A stretch of 64,000 nucleotides of DNA from Haladaptatus halobius. Lineage in GTDB: Archaea; Halobacteriota; Halobacteria; Halobacteriales; Haladaptataceae. The notes under the pieces are model-generated. The model had not been told where the DNA came from. It ran no database searches and saw nothing but the letters and a program-made list of their open reading frames with translations. The DNA lies in contig NZ_CP085335.1 of NCBI RefSeq assembly GCF_020618475.1, positions 124,001 to 188,000 on the forward strand, in the 5' to 3' direction. The translations under genes and the position numbers were made by a program. Below are positions 34,948 to 43,712 of this stretch, in pieces. Position 1 is the stretch's first letter; every line of letters starts with the position of its first letter.

Positions 34948-35466
34948 TCAGCTTTCATGCGTCTGCACGCTCACCTCGCCGTCTTCGACGGTTGCGACGA
35001 GCATCGTCGCCTTTCGAGCGGGAGCCGCTCCGGTCGCGCTCCCCGGATTGAGCAGGCGCACGCCGTCGACCGCGTCATCCATCACCTCGTGCGTGTGCCC
35101 GGCGATGCCGACCGCACCGACCCCCGACCCGTCTACCGACTCCCTCGCCGCCTCTCGAACCGTCTCCGCGACCCGGTCTCGATACCCCCGTTTCGGCCCG
35201 GTTCCGTGCGTCACGACGAACGCGACGCCCTCTATTTCGAGCGTCGCCACCTCGGGTAACTGCAACGAACGCGGGTCGGTGTTTCCGGCGACCGCGGTGA
35301 GGTTGCCGTCCGTCAGTTCGTGCACCGACGCCAGCGCGTCCGCCGAGTCGAAGTCCCCCGCGTGAATCGTGTGGTCCGCGCGCTGGATTCTGGTTCGAAC
35401 CCAGTCGGGGATGCGATTCGCACGCGAGGGGATGTGAGTGTCGCTGATGACGGCGACCCGGAGCAT
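34948..35466 (-). CDS. YfcE/MJ0936-type metallophosphoesterase
   Basis: 172 residues. The calcineurin-like metal motifs are VISDTHIPS (DxH), HAGDFDS (GD), AGNTDPR (GNxD), VVTHGTGPKRG (GH-type, here TH-G) and GIAGHTHEVMDDAVDG (GHTH). MJ0936/YfcE proteins are small phosphodiesterases active on artificial phosphodiesters; the natural substrate is unknown. It lies 53 nt upstream of cofE on the same strand and could be co-transcribed with it. Confidence 0.9.
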   Translation of the reverse strand: MLRVAVISDTHIPSRANRIPDWVRTRIQRADHTIHAGDFDSADALASVHELTDGNLTAVAGNTDPRSLQLPEVATLEIEGVAFVVTHGTGPKRGYRDRVAETVREAARESVDGSGVGAVGIAGHTHEVMDDAVDGVRLLNPGSATGAAPARKATMLVATVEDGEVSVQTHES

Positions 35467-35551
35467 GGTCGTCGTTTCGACGTGCCGGGGGAAAAGCGTT
35501 CGAGGTCGTTTCGCCCAGAACGCTTTTTTCCCCGCTTTCGAAGACCCTCAT

Positions 35552-36646
35552 ATGGTTCGTCGCTCCCCTCGCCGCGATTTCCTTCGCGTCGCCGGTGCCG
35601 GTCTGCTGGCGATGGGGGGCGGTTGTAACGCCCTTCGGAGCAGTACCCGGTGGACGGTGGAACTAGACGGATTGCTCTCGCGCATCCCCGCCCAGTACGA
35701 CGACGGACTCGTCGTCGGGAGCACGCACGTCGCCGACAGCGAACTCGGAACCGTCACGTTCGACGGCGAGTACGACCGGGTGACGAAACTCCCCCGAACC
35801 ACCTCGTCTCCGGTACTCCGCGGGAACACGGCGTACGTCGAAGCCGACGGCGTCGTCTGCGAGGCGTCGTTGAACGCCGACGGCTTCGAGCGATTTGACA
35901 CCGAGTACCTCTCGTTCGGCTGGTTCCCTCCGGCGATAGCCGGGTCTCGCATGTTCATCGCCGGATTCAGCGGCCGGGTGAAGAGTTTCGGCCTGTTCGC
36001 GCTCGACCTGGACGACCGGCAGGTTGCATGGCGACGCGCCTTCGGCGAGTGGCCGACGGCGGTCACGACCGACGGCGACGGCGTGTTCGTCAGCAGCTCC
36101 GCCGGCTACGTGCGAGCGTACGCCGCGGACGACGGCGAACACCGATGGACGCACGCCACGAGCGAGAACGCTCGTGTCGTCTGCGACCGCGGAACCGTCT
36201 TCGTCGCGTCGAACGACGGCGTGACGGCGCTCTCGCACGACGGGAGCGAACGCTGGTACAGGCGCGTCGTCGGGAACGCCGCGACGGTTCCGGCGGTGAC
36301 GAAATCGACGGTGTACGCGGCGCTGTCGGTCGGTTCGGGCGGAAACCGGACGACGATGGCGGCGAGTCCGTACCTGTTCGCGTACGACCGTAAATCGGGG
36401 AGAAAGCGGTGGCGGAAGGCGCTTCCCGCGAGTCCTTCGACTCCTCTATCGGCCGTCGACGGGACGGTGGTCGTCGGAACCATCGACGCTGAAGGGGACG
36501 GGGATCTGCTTTCCGTCTACGACGAGGGCGGCGATCGACGACGGCGGTACGACGTCGAGAGCGGAATTCGGATGCGGCCGATGCTTCGCGGCGGGACGGT
36601 CGTCGCCGGTAGTTTCGACGGCGTCATCTCGGCGTACGAACTGTAG
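35552..36646 (+). CDS. PQQ-type beta-propeller protein, Tat lipoprotein
   Basis: 364 residues. The N-terminus VRRSPRRDFLRVAGAGLLAM ends in GGGC, a twin-Arg signal with a lipobox, so the protein is probably exported by Tat and anchored at Cys (about 27). The rest shows repeated PQQ-like blades (VGSTHVADSELGTV, LFALDLDDRQVAWRRAF, VRAYAADDGEHRWTHA, LFAYDRKSGRKRWRKAL), each about 40 residues ending in a W. Such propellers often scaffold protein contacts; no quinoprotein active site is implied. It is divergent from the phosphoesterase gene. Confidence 0.85.
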   Translation: MVRRSPRRDFLRVAGAGLLAMGGGCNALRSSTRWTVELDGLLSRIPAQYDDGLVVGSTHVADSELGTVTFDGEYDRVTKLPRTTSSPVLRGNTAYVEADGVVCEASLNADGFERFDTEYLSFGWFPPAIAGSRMFIAGFSGRVKSFGLFALDLDDRQVAWRRAFGEWPTAVTTDGDGVFVSSSAGYVRAYAADDGEHRWTHATSENARVVCDRGTVFVASNDGVTALSHDGSERWYRRVVGNAATVPAVTKSTVYAALSVGSGGNRTTMAASPYLFAYDRKSGRKRWRKALPASPSTPLSAVDGTVVVGTIDAEGDGDLLSVYDEGGDRRRRYDVESGIRMRPMLRGGTVVAGSFDGVISAYEL

Positions 36647-36711
36647 GTCGGCCGCTCGTCCACTCCGCTCCATCCCACAGGTTCAACTCCCGAGAGACCG
36701 ACGATTCGACC

Positions 36712-37998
36712 ATGGACGAAACCCACGTCGTCACCTGCTTCCTGCGTCACCGGGGCGAAGTACTCCTCCTCCGGCGAAGCGACGAGGTCGGATCGTACTC
36801 GGGTCGGTGGGGCGGCGTCGCCGGGCACGCGGAGGGCGACCCGGACGCTCTCGCGCGCGAAGAAATCGAGGAGGAGACCGGCCTGCTCGACGCTTGCGAG
36901 TTCGTTCGCTCGGGCGACTCGTTCGACGTGGTGGACGAATCGCTCGACGCGCGGTGGGTCGTCCACCCTTACCTGTTCGACAGCGCGAGTCGAGACGTGA
37001 CGATAGACTGGGAGACGACCGAGGCGGCGTGGGTTCCGCCGACCGAAATCCTGCGGCGGGAGACGGTTCCCGACCTCTGGACGTCCTACGAGCGTGTCGC
37101 CCCCTCCGTCGAATCGATCGCCGAAGACGCCGAACACGGTTCGGCGTACATCTCGATTCGCGCCCTCGAAGTCCTCCGCGACGGAGCGGGAGCACTCGCC
37201 GTTCGCGGTGGCGATCGGGACGACGACTGGGACGAACTGGCCAGTCTCGCACGCGACCTGCTCGACGCCCGCCCGAGCATGGCAGCGTTGGAAAACCGGG
37301 TGAACCGTGCGATGGCCGAAGCGAACTCGGAAATGGACTCCGCGGAAACAGACTCCGCGGAGGCGAACTTCTCGGAGGCGGTCGAGCGATCGGCCGTCGA
37401 CGAAATCGACCGCGCCTATCGCGCGGACGAGGAGGCGACCGAGGCGGCACGCGAGTTCGTCGCCGACATCGCGGTCCTCACGCTCTCGCGGTCGGGGACA
37501 ATGCTCGACGCGCTCCCCGCAGCAGAGCGCGTCTTCGTCGCGGAATCGCGGCCGGCGTGCGAGGGCGTCGGCGTCGCGGAATCGCTCGCGTCCGAGACGG
37601 ACGTGACGCTCCACATCGACGCCGCGACGGCGCACGTGCTGGCGACCGAGGAGGTGGATCGCGTGGTCGTCGGCGCAGATTCGGTGCTCTCGAACGGCGA
37701 CGCGGTGAACAAGACCGGAACGCGGACGGCGGCGCTGGCGGCGAATCGCGAGGGCGTGCCGGTGTTCGTCGTCGCCGCGACCGACAAGGTGCGAACCGAC
37801 GACGACCCGGCGCTGGAATCGGGCGACCCGGAGGCGGTGTACGACGGGGAGGCGAACCTGTCGGCGCTGAATCCGACGTTCGACGTGACGCCCCGCGACC
37901 TGGTGTCGGGCTACGCGACAGAGCGCGGCGTGCTCGGACGTGAGGAGCTATCGGAGGTGGCCGAGGAACTGCGCGAACTGGCCGAATGGGACGAGTGA
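36712..37998 (+). CDS. Nudix hydrolase fused to an eIF2B-like (aIF2B/MTNA) domain
   Basis: 428 residues. The first 150 form a Nudix domain; its box GHAEGDPDALAREEIEEETGLL (E-IEEETG) is complete and GSYSGRWGGVAGH precedes it. From about 165 an initiation-factor-2B alpha/beta/delta-like domain follows: LENRVNRAMAEANSE, VLTLSRSGTMLDAL, VFVAESRPACEGVGVAESLAS, DRVVVGADSVLSNGDAVNKTGTRTAALAA and NPTFDVTPRDLVSGYATERG. In archaea this fold includes ribose-1,5-bisphosphate and methylthioribose-1-phosphate isomerases. The fusion is known in haloarchaea; a role in nucleotide or ribose-phosphate salvage is plausible but unproven. The two domains are joined by an acidic, repetitive linker (TDSAEANFSEA). 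Confidence 0.88.
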   Translation: MDETHVVTCFLRHRGEVLLLRRSDEVGSYSGRWGGVAGHAEGDPDALAREEIEEETGLLDACEFVRSGDSFDVVDESLDARWVVHPYLFDSASRDVTIDWETTEAAWVPPTEILRRETVPDLWTSYERVAPSVESIAEDAEHGSAYISIRALEVLRDGAGALAVRGGDRDDDWDELASLARDLLDARPSMAALENRVNRAMAEANSEMDSAETDSAEANFSEAVERSAVDEIDRAYRADEEATEAAREFVADIAVLTLSRSGTMLDALPAAERVFVAESRPACEGVGVAESLASETDVTLHIDAATAHVLATEEVDRVVVGADSVLSNGDAVNKTGTRTAALAANREGVPVFVVAATDKVRTDDDPALESGDPEAVYDGEANLSALNPTFDVTPRDLVSGYATERGVLGREELSEVAEELRELAEWDE

Positions 37999-38139
37999 TA
38001 AGAGTCAAATTGCTCGGGTAGCTATCTCCGACCGGGCGGCGGTGACGAAAGTTACCCCCTCCGAGCCCCTTGTGACGAGGCCTTCTCCCGAGCCGCCCCG
38101 TTCCGAAGATTCAATCCATAGCCGCGAGTACCCATCTCC

Positions 38140-39075
38140 ATGCAGATTTCCCATATCGGAGTTCACGAATCGGTCGGAGCCGTCTTCCCGCCCGAGCAAC
38201 TCCGCGACGCGCTCTCGTCCATCGACTCGCGAGCGGTCGTCGTGGGCGACGATGTGGACGAACTGGCCGGGTGTGATGCCGTAGTTACGTTTGCCTACCG
38301 CGAGGAGTTTCTCGACGCCGGGATTCGGTGGGTACACTCGATTCAGGCGGGCTACGACCGGTTCCCGCTCGACGAGTTCGAGTCGGAGGGCGTCGTCCTG
38401 ACGAACAGCACGGGCATCCACGGCACCAGCGTCGGCGAGACGGCGCTGGGGATGATGCTGTCGCTCGCCCGCCGACTGCACGCCTACGCCCGCCAACAGA
38501 CGGAGCGTGAGTGGAGCCGTCCCGAGTGGGACGAAGCGTTCACGCTTCAGGACGAACCGCTGTGCGTCGTCGGTCTCGGAACGTTGGGGCAGGGAATCGC
38601 AAAGCGGGCGGACGCCGTCGGGATGCACGTCACGGGCGTCCGGCGCTCGGCGGAGTCAGTTCCGCACGTCAGCGAGGTGTTCGCCACCGACGACCTACGC
38701 GAGGCCATCGCGGATGCTCGGTTCGTCGCGCTGGCGACGCCCTTGACCGACGAGACGCGAGGGCTGATGGGCGACGCCGAGTTCGACGCCATGCGCGAGG
38801 ACGCTTTCTTCGTCAACGTGGCTCGCGGGAAGTGCGCCGACGAGAGCGCCCTCGTCGCGGCCTTACAGGAGGGAGAAATCGCGGGTGCGGCCCTCGACGT
38901 GTTCGAGGAGGAACCGCTCCCCGACGACTCACCACTCTGGGGGATGGACGAGGTGCTCGTGACGCCCCACGCCGCCGCCGCGGAGATCGACTACTACCGG
39001 CACATCGCGGAGCTGGTGCGGGGGAACGTCCGACACATCGACGCCGGCGAGGAGTTGGTCAATCGGGTCGTGTAG
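38140..39075 (+). CDS. D-2-hydroxyacid dehydrogenase
   Basis: 311 residues. The Rossmann motif VVGLGTLGQGIAKRADAVGMHVTGV (about 144-168) binds NAD(P). Catalytic residues are in NVARGKCADESALV (Arg, about 229), FEEEPLPDDSPLW (Glu) and VTPHAAAAEID (His). The N-terminal substrate half includes GYDRFPLDEFESEGVVLTNSTGIHG. It reduces 2-keto acids to D-2-hydroxy acids; the substrate is unknown. The 141-nt gap before it has an A/T-poor leader and no clear gene. Confidence 0.9.
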   Translation: MQISHIGVHESVGAVFPPEQLRDALSSIDSRAVVVGDDVDELAGCDAVVTFAYREEFLDAGIRWVHSIQAGYDRFPLDEFESEGVVLTNSTGIHGTSVGETALGMMLSLARRLHAYARQQTEREWSRPEWDEAFTLQDEPLCVVGLGTLGQGIAKRADAVGMHVTGVRRSAESVPHVSEVFATDDLREAIADARFVALATPLTDETRGLMGDAEFDAMREDAFFVNVARGKCADESALVAALQEGEIAGAALDVFEEEPLPDDSPLWGMDEVLVTPHAAAAEIDYYRHIAELVRGNVRHIDAGEELVNRVV

Positions 39076-39123
39076 AAGGGGTGAGGTTCCGCGCTCTCCG
39101 TGCCGAGGACGTGGGAGAGTCAC

Positions 39124-40608
39124 CTACTCTCGGTTTCGAAATCGGCGCAACGCAGTCAGTCCGAGCACGGAGAGGCCGGCGGCGCCGAATCCGAATCCCG
39201 GTTGTTCCGTCGTCGACGCGGTCGATTCGTTCTTCGGAGCCGAGATCGCGCCGCCGGTTCCGTTGCCGCCGGGGGTGAGCGGCGGCGGATTCTCCTGCTC
39301 GCCGGCGCGATTCGGGAAGGTGTAGAGCGCCCCCTTCCCGTTGGCGTGCCGACCCATACTTCCGGCGACGAAGAAGTCGTCCGAGACGCGCTGGGCCGTC
39401 CAGAACGAGGTCTTCTTCGGGTCGCGCCACCACGCGAGTTCTCGCAGGTTCGCCGGGTCACTTATGTCGAACAGCTTCACACCGCCCTGATACCACGAGG
39501 TGTAGAGGCGGTCGCCCGCGATGTCGAAGTTGTGCGAGGTCGTCCACTGACCGGACGCCCCGGCCCCGCCGGTGCAATCGTGACACTTTCCGTGCGCCGA
39601 CGCGACGCCGATGGGGAGGAGGTTCGGAAGTTGGAGGTCGTAGGTCGGGTCTTTCGACTCCGGTGCCGGAATCTCGGACAGTTTCTTTGGCTGTCGGAGG
39701 TTCGACACGTCCCAGAGTTCCATCCCGCCGGGGCCGTTGCCGCCCTTCCCGTCCGTGTCCCACGCCTCCTTGTTGCAGACCAGCAGCGACCCGTCTTCGT
39801 TCGTCCTGACGTAGTGGTCGTTGCCCGGCAGGCCGATGACGGTGTCGTGTTCCTTCTCCGACGGAATCTTTGCGAGTTCGTTCAGCGGTCGTCCACCGAA
39901 GTGCGCGAGATGGGAGGGGTTCTTTGGGTCGGACACGTCCACGACCCACATCCCAGCATCCCACTGCGCGAGGTACGCTTTTCCGTCCCGAACCCACACG
40001 TCGTGGAGCGACCGAACCCACGAGTCCACCTTCGACCAGTTCGAATCCGCGTCGAGCATCGACCACCGACCGACCTCCTTCGGGCTGTCGTTCGACGTAT
40101 CCACCATCACGAGAGGGTTTCCGTCCCCGTCGTTGCCGGTGAGGTAGGCCATCCCGTCGGCGAACATCGCGTTGTGGATGGGGAACTCCGTCTCGTGAAA
40201 CGCCACTCGCTCGGGGTTCGCCGGGTCGCTCACGTCGTACAGTGCGAACCCGTGGAGCACGTTGTCGCCGACCGGATTCGCCGGACCGGCGACGAGGAGA
40301 CGGTCGCCGTCGACTTTCACGTCCCATATCTCCGAAAGTGGGCCCCCCGTCTTCCCGCTGAGCAAGTCGCGTCGCTCCGCCAACACGGTCGGGTTCGCCG
40401 GGTCGCCAATACCGACCGTCGCGAAGCCATCGGTCGAGGCAACGAAAGCGGTCTTCCCGTCGCTCCCGACGACCGCTTCTTTGGCGTTTCGGACGGCGAC
40501 GCTGCCGAGCGGACGATACGGTTCGCGGGCGACACTCACACCGGACGCAAACAGAGTCGCGCTGCCACCCCCCACGGCGGCGGTACGGAGGAACTCTCGC
40601 CGTCGCAT
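39124..40608 (-). CDS. LVIVD-repeat beta-propeller protein with Tat signal and PGF-CTERM
   Basis: 494 residues. The start MRRREFLRTAAVGGGSATLF is a Tat signal. The body consists of LVIVD-type propeller blades, marked by repeated GxxVVDVSDPxNP-like units: ALYDVSDPANPERV, MWVVDVSDPKNPSHL, MELWDVSNLRQPKKL and VKLFDISDPANLREL. The C-terminus TEQPGFGFGAAGLSVLGLTALRRFRNRE is a PGF-CTERM signal: PGFGF, a hydrophobic helix and an Arg tail, processed by archaeosortase and replaced by a lipid. So the protein is exported and anchored to the outside. A cluster CHDCTGG (about 344) hints at a metal or disulfide site. Function is unknown. Confidence 0.85.
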   Translation of the reverse strand: MRRREFLRTAAVGGGSATLFASGVSVAREPYRPLGSVAVRNAKEAVVGSDGKTAFVASTDGFATVGIGDPANPTVLAERRDLLSGKTGGPLSEIWDVKVDGDRLLVAGPANPVGDNVLHGFALYDVSDPANPERVAFHETEFPIHNAMFADGMAYLTGNDGDGNPLVMVDTSNDSPKEVGRWSMLDADSNWSKVDSWVRSLHDVWVRDGKAYLAQWDAGMWVVDVSDPKNPSHLAHFGGRPLNELAKIPSEKEHDTVIGLPGNDHYVRTNEDGSLLVCNKEAWDTDGKGGNGPGGMELWDVSNLRQPKKLSEIPAPESKDPTYDLQLPNLLPIGVASAHGKCHDCTGGAGASGQWTTSHNFDIAGDRLYTSWYQGGVKLFDISDPANLRELAWWRDPKKTSFWTAQRVSDDFFVAGSMGRHANGKGALYTFPNRAGEQENPPPLTPGGNGTGGAISAPKNESTASTTEQPGFGFGAAGLSVLGLTALRRFRNRE

Positions 40609-40654
40609 ATCTCGATAATAGGGCGCGAGGAGAATAAAGGCGCGGGTGCCGAAA

Positions 40655-41629
40655 CTAACGCACTTTCGATTGGTCTCCGGTGCCGTCGGTCAGCGCGCTC
40701 GCTATTGCGCCTTTCAGCACAACTTCGTCGCCGAGCGTCGTCAGTTGCACGTCCGGAACGTTGTTGAACACGAGGTCGTCGAGTCGCTCTCGAATCGGGT
40801 CGACGACCAGTTCCTCGTTGTTGAGCACCACGGCCCCGCCGAGGTAGACGACGATGGGCGCGTACGCCTGCGCGACGTTCGTCACGCCCACCGCGTTCCA
40901 GTGAGCGACCCGGTCGATGACGCGCTCCGCGAAGGCGTCGGTTTCTGCGTGGTCAAACACGTCCTTCGCCGAGAACTCCGGGTCGGAGAGCGGTAGGCTA
41001 GTCTCGACCGATTCTCCGTCCTCGGCGAGCATCCGAGCGTACTCGGGGATGTTGTTTCCCGAACAGTACGCTTCCCAGTGCCCGTCGCGCCCGCAACCGC
41101 AGGTGCGCCGCCCCCGCGAATCGACGACCATGTGGCCCATCTCGCCGGCGTTGCCGTCCCACCCGGAGAGGACGTTGCCGTCGACGGCGACGCCCGCACC
41201 GATACCGCTCGAAATCGTGATGTAGGCCATGTCGTCGGGGTTACGCTCGCTGTGAAATCGTTGCCCGATGACGCCCGCGTTGGTGTCGTTGTGGAGGTAC
41301 ACTCGGTCGCTGGCGATGAGCTTCCCGACTGGTCCCGTCAGCGGGATTCGGTCGATGGTGTCCGGCAGGTTCGCCGGATTCTCAACCGCCCCTTCGGCGA
41401 GGTCGAGCGGACCGATACTGCCGACACCTGCCGCCCGAAGCTCGGTCGGCTGGATGCCCGCGTCAGCACACGCCTCCCGCAAACTGTCGAGTACCGCTTC
41501 CGTGACTGCGATGCCGGCCGGACCCTGTGGCGTGTCGCAGTCGGTCGTGCTGACGACGTTGCCTTCCTCGTCGGCGACCGCCGCTCGGATGTTGGTCGCT
41601 CCCAAGTCTACGCCCGCGTAGTAGGCCAT
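40655..41629 (-). CDS. glk: ROK-family glucokinase
   Basis: 324 residues. N-terminal phosphate loop AGVDLGATNIRAAVADEEGN; sugar-binding NDTNAGVIGQ and SGIGAGVAVDGNVLSG; E-MGHMVVD; and the ROK zinc motif CGCGRDGHWEAYCSG (about 175-189). It phosphorylates glucose with ATP (or ADP/polyphosphate in some relatives). Haloarchaea use this type for the semi-phosphorylative/starch-fed route. It is 46 nt from the propeller gene but probably separate in function. Confidence 0.92.
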   Translation of the reverse strand: MAYYAGVDLGATNIRAAVADEEGNVVSTTDCDTPQGPAGIAVTEAVLDSLREACADAGIQPTELRAAGVGSIGPLDLAEGAVENPANLPDTIDRIPLTGPVGKLIASDRVYLHNDTNAGVIGQRFHSERNPDDMAYITISSGIGAGVAVDGNVLSGWDGNAGEMGHMVVDSRGRRTCGCGRDGHWEAYCSGNNIPEYARMLAEDGESVETSLPLSDPEFSAKDVFDHAETDAFAERVIDRVAHWNAVGVTNVAQAYAPIVVYLGGAVVLNNEELVVDPIRERLDDLVFNNVPDVQLTTLGDEVVLKGAIASALTDGTGDQSKVR

Positions 41630-41749
41630 TATTCAGATGGACAGAGGTTATCGGGTACACTTAACTACAAGCATTTACTCGCCACCGAGTTCTATTCGTC
41701 CCACAGTCGCGGGAAAACATCGGACGTTGTGACGGTGGCGCGGGTTATC

Positions 41750-42199
41750 TCAATCATCTCGCACGAACGTCACCGGACAAGGCGCCGAGAGGATGACTTC
41801 CTGCGCGGTACTTCCGAACACCGCCTTCCCGGTGGGCGAGCGCTTTCGACCGCCAACGAAGACGCTGTCGGCGTTCACGTTCTCCGCGAGGTCCACGATG
41901 GTCTCGCCGTGTTCGCCCACGGCGCCGCGAATCGCGTACCCCACGTCCGCATCGTCCAGCGAGTTGGCGAGCGAGCGAATAGTCGCGTGTCGAGCCGCCA
42001 CCTCGTCCGAGTTCGGCTTTCCGGAGGGGTCGTAGTCGAGCTGCTCGATCACGTCGTCGAACTCTTCGTCGGTGAAGACGTGCGCGAGCACCACTGTCGC
42101 TCCCGTCGGCCCGGCTACGTCCGCGACCGCGGACGCGAGTTTGTCGGTACGGTCTGCATCGCCCGGTCCCACGGCGAGCAGAATCGTCTCGATTGCCAT
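41750..42199 (-). CDS. Universal stress protein (UspA family)
   Basis: 149 residues. IETILLAVGPGDADRTDKLASAVAD begins the Usp fold; the ATP-binding signature GGRKRSPTGKAVFGSTAQEVILSAPCPV (G-x2-G-x9-G-S/T) is complete near the C-terminus. Usp proteins are induced in stress and bind nucleotides. It has a TATTAAA-type box about 26 nt upstream (42222-42228), consistent with a leaderless mRNA, and is divergent from the SDR gene. Confidence 0.92.
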   Translation of the reverse strand: MAIETILLAVGPGDADRTDKLASAVADVAGPTGATVVLAHVFTDEEFDDVIEQLDYDPSGKPNSDEVAARHATIRSLANSLDDADVGYAIRGAVGEHGETIVDLAENVNADSVFVGGRKRSPTGKAVFGSTAQEVILSAPCPVTFVRDD

Positions 42200-42221
42200 G
42201 GTATCACCTTTCCACGCAGAA

Positions 42222-42228
42222 TATTAAA
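42222..42228 (-). promoter_or_regulatory. TATA box of the Usp gene
   Basis: Minus-strand TTTAATA is centred about 26 nt before the ATG at 42199, in the 103-nt divergent region shared with the SDR gene. Confidence 0.5.
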
Positions 42229-42302
42229 GTTGGGGGCGTTAACTCGGAATTGAAAAAACGCGGACATCAAGATAGTTTATCCGGCACCTCCAAAGGGGAC
42301 GC

Positions 42303-43040
42303 ATGATCGCGCCAGATCTCGACGGACGAGTCGCACTGGTCACCGGAAGTTCGAAGGGCATCGGTCGGGAGCTACTCCTCTCGCTCGCCGACTGCGGGGC
42401 CGACATGGCGGTTCACTATCGGTCAAGCGACGAGACGGCGCGGGCGGTCGTCGAGAGCGCCCGTCAACGAGGCGCGGACGCCACGCTCGCGCAGGGCGAC
42501 GTGACCGACCCCGCCAGCGTGAACGACCTCTTTTCGACCGTCGAAGCCGACCTCGGGTCGGTGGACGTGCTGGTGAACAACGTCGGCCCCTTCGCGCCCG
42601 ACCATTGGGAGGAGATTTCGTTCGAGCGGTGGAACGCGGTGCTCCACGGAAACATCAACGGAACCTACCTCTGCTCGAAGCGGGCGCTCCCCGAAATGCG
42701 CGAACGGGGGTTCGGACGCATCGTCAACGTCGGCTATTCGAGTTCGGAGAAGGGACTGGTCAACCCCGAGAACACACCCTACTTCATCGCCAAGGCGGGC
42801 GTTCTAATGTTCACGCGGATGCTCGCCGCCGACACGCAGGACGACGGCATCACCGTCAACGCGGTCTCGCCCTACGTGGTCGAGAACTCCGACGTGTTCC
42901 CCGACGACCTACCGCGGGGGCGGCCCGCCCGATTCGAGGACGTGACGCAGGCGGTGCGCTTCTTCCTGGACGAGGACAGCAACTACCTGAGCGGCGTGAA
43001 CGTCAAAGTCGACGGGGGCTGGCTGCCGGAGACGGTCTGA
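42303..43040 (+). CDS. Short-chain dehydrogenase/reductase (SDR, FabG-like)
   Basis: 245 residues. Cofactor motif VTGSSKGIGRE (TGxxxGIG, about 14-24), NNVGPFAPDHW, catalytic Ser in NVGYSSSEKG, Tyr and Lys in YFIAKAGVLMFTRML, and C-terminal FLDEDSNYLSGVNVKVDGG. NVG replaces the common NAG in the active-site loop. It is probably NADP-dependent with a 3-oxoacyl- or sugar/alcohol-type substrate. A TTTAT box at 42276-42280 lies 23-27 nt upstream of the ATG. Confidence 0.92.
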   Translation: MIAPDLDGRVALVTGSSKGIGRELLLSLADCGADMAVHYRSSDETARAVVESARQRGADATLAQGDVTDPASVNDLFSTVEADLGSVDVLVNNVGPFAPDHWEEISFERWNAVLHGNINGTYLCSKRALPEMRERGFGRIVNVGYSSSEKGLVNPENTPYFIAKAGVLMFTRMLAADTQDDGITVNAVSPYVVENSDVFPDDLPRGRPARFEDVTQAVRFFLDEDSNYLSGVNVKVDGGWLPETV

Positions 43041-43070
43041 GTCCCGACGCCGTCCGACGTCCGTCCTCGT

Positions 43071-43652
43071 TCAGTTCCCCTCCAGCGCGTCGATGGCGAC
43101 CGCGCCGACGACGAGCGCTGTGTTTGATATCGTTCCCGGATTGTCGATGCGGATGTCGTAGCGGTCGCGGATGGAGAACTGCCCCGCAATTTCGCCGATT
43201 GGTTCGCCGTCCGACGTCGTGATGGAGTACTTGTGCGGGATGAACGAGAGAACGTCGACGAGCGACCGCAGCGCTTCGAGCACCGCGCTCCGGGACGCGA
43301 CTTCTGCGATCACGGTTCCGTCGGGACGCTTGATCGTCCAGCGGTGGTGGAAGAAGGTGAAGTTCTTGCTCAGCACCAGAATCGGTTCGTCCGACCCCTC
43401 TTCGGTGAGGACGTAGTCACCTGCTACGTCGAGGATGTTCTTCGCCTTCACCCGGAAAACGACGTTCCCGTCCGGGTCGAAAAACGGAAACTCCTCTTTC
43501 ATCTTCATCATCTTCTGTTTCGACTTCAGGACGAGATTTCCGTCCGCGTCGTACACCTTGTACTTGTTCCGGAAGTGGCTCTGTTCGACCGTGTACTCGT
43601 TCCCGTCGAGGACGATGCCGCCGATGCCGTGCTCCCCGGTGATGTCTTCCAT
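43071..43652 (-). CDS. LURP-one-related / scramblase-like protein
   Basis: 193 residues. Repeating beta hairpins (VLDGNEYTVEQSHFRNKYKVYDADG; DGNVVFRVKAKNILDVAGDYVL; HHRWTIKRPDGTVIAEVAS; FIPHKYSITTSDGEPIGEIAGQFSIRDRYDIRI) followed by a hydrophobic C-terminal helix (NTALVVGAVAIDALEG) fit the LURP-one-related/tubby-C/scramblase fold, a beta barrel around a central hydrophobic helix. The archaeal role is unknown. A TATTTAAA box lies 25-32 nt upstream. Confidence 0.8.
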   Translation of the reverse strand: MEDITGEHGIGGIVLDGNEYTVEQSHFRNKYKVYDADGNLVLKSKQKMMKMKEEFPFFDPDGNVVFRVKAKNILDVAGDYVLTEEGSDEPILVLSKNFTFFHHRWTIKRPDGTVIAEVASRSAVLEALRSLVDVLSFIPHKYSITTSDGEPIGEIAGQFSIRDRYDIRIDNPGTISNTALVVGAVAIDALEGN

Positions 43653-43676
43653 CGTGGTTGGTTTGCCGCGGGTTAG

Positions 43677-43684
43677 TATTTAAA
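43677..43684 (-). promoter_or_regulatory. TATA box of the LURP-one-related gene
   Basis: Minus-strand TTTAAATA is centred about 28 nt before the ATG at 43652, in the gap of 60 nt after the ABC transporter stop. Confidence 0.55.
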
Positions 43685-43712
43685 ATTGAGGGCGGTTCGG
43701 TTGCTCGAAGCG

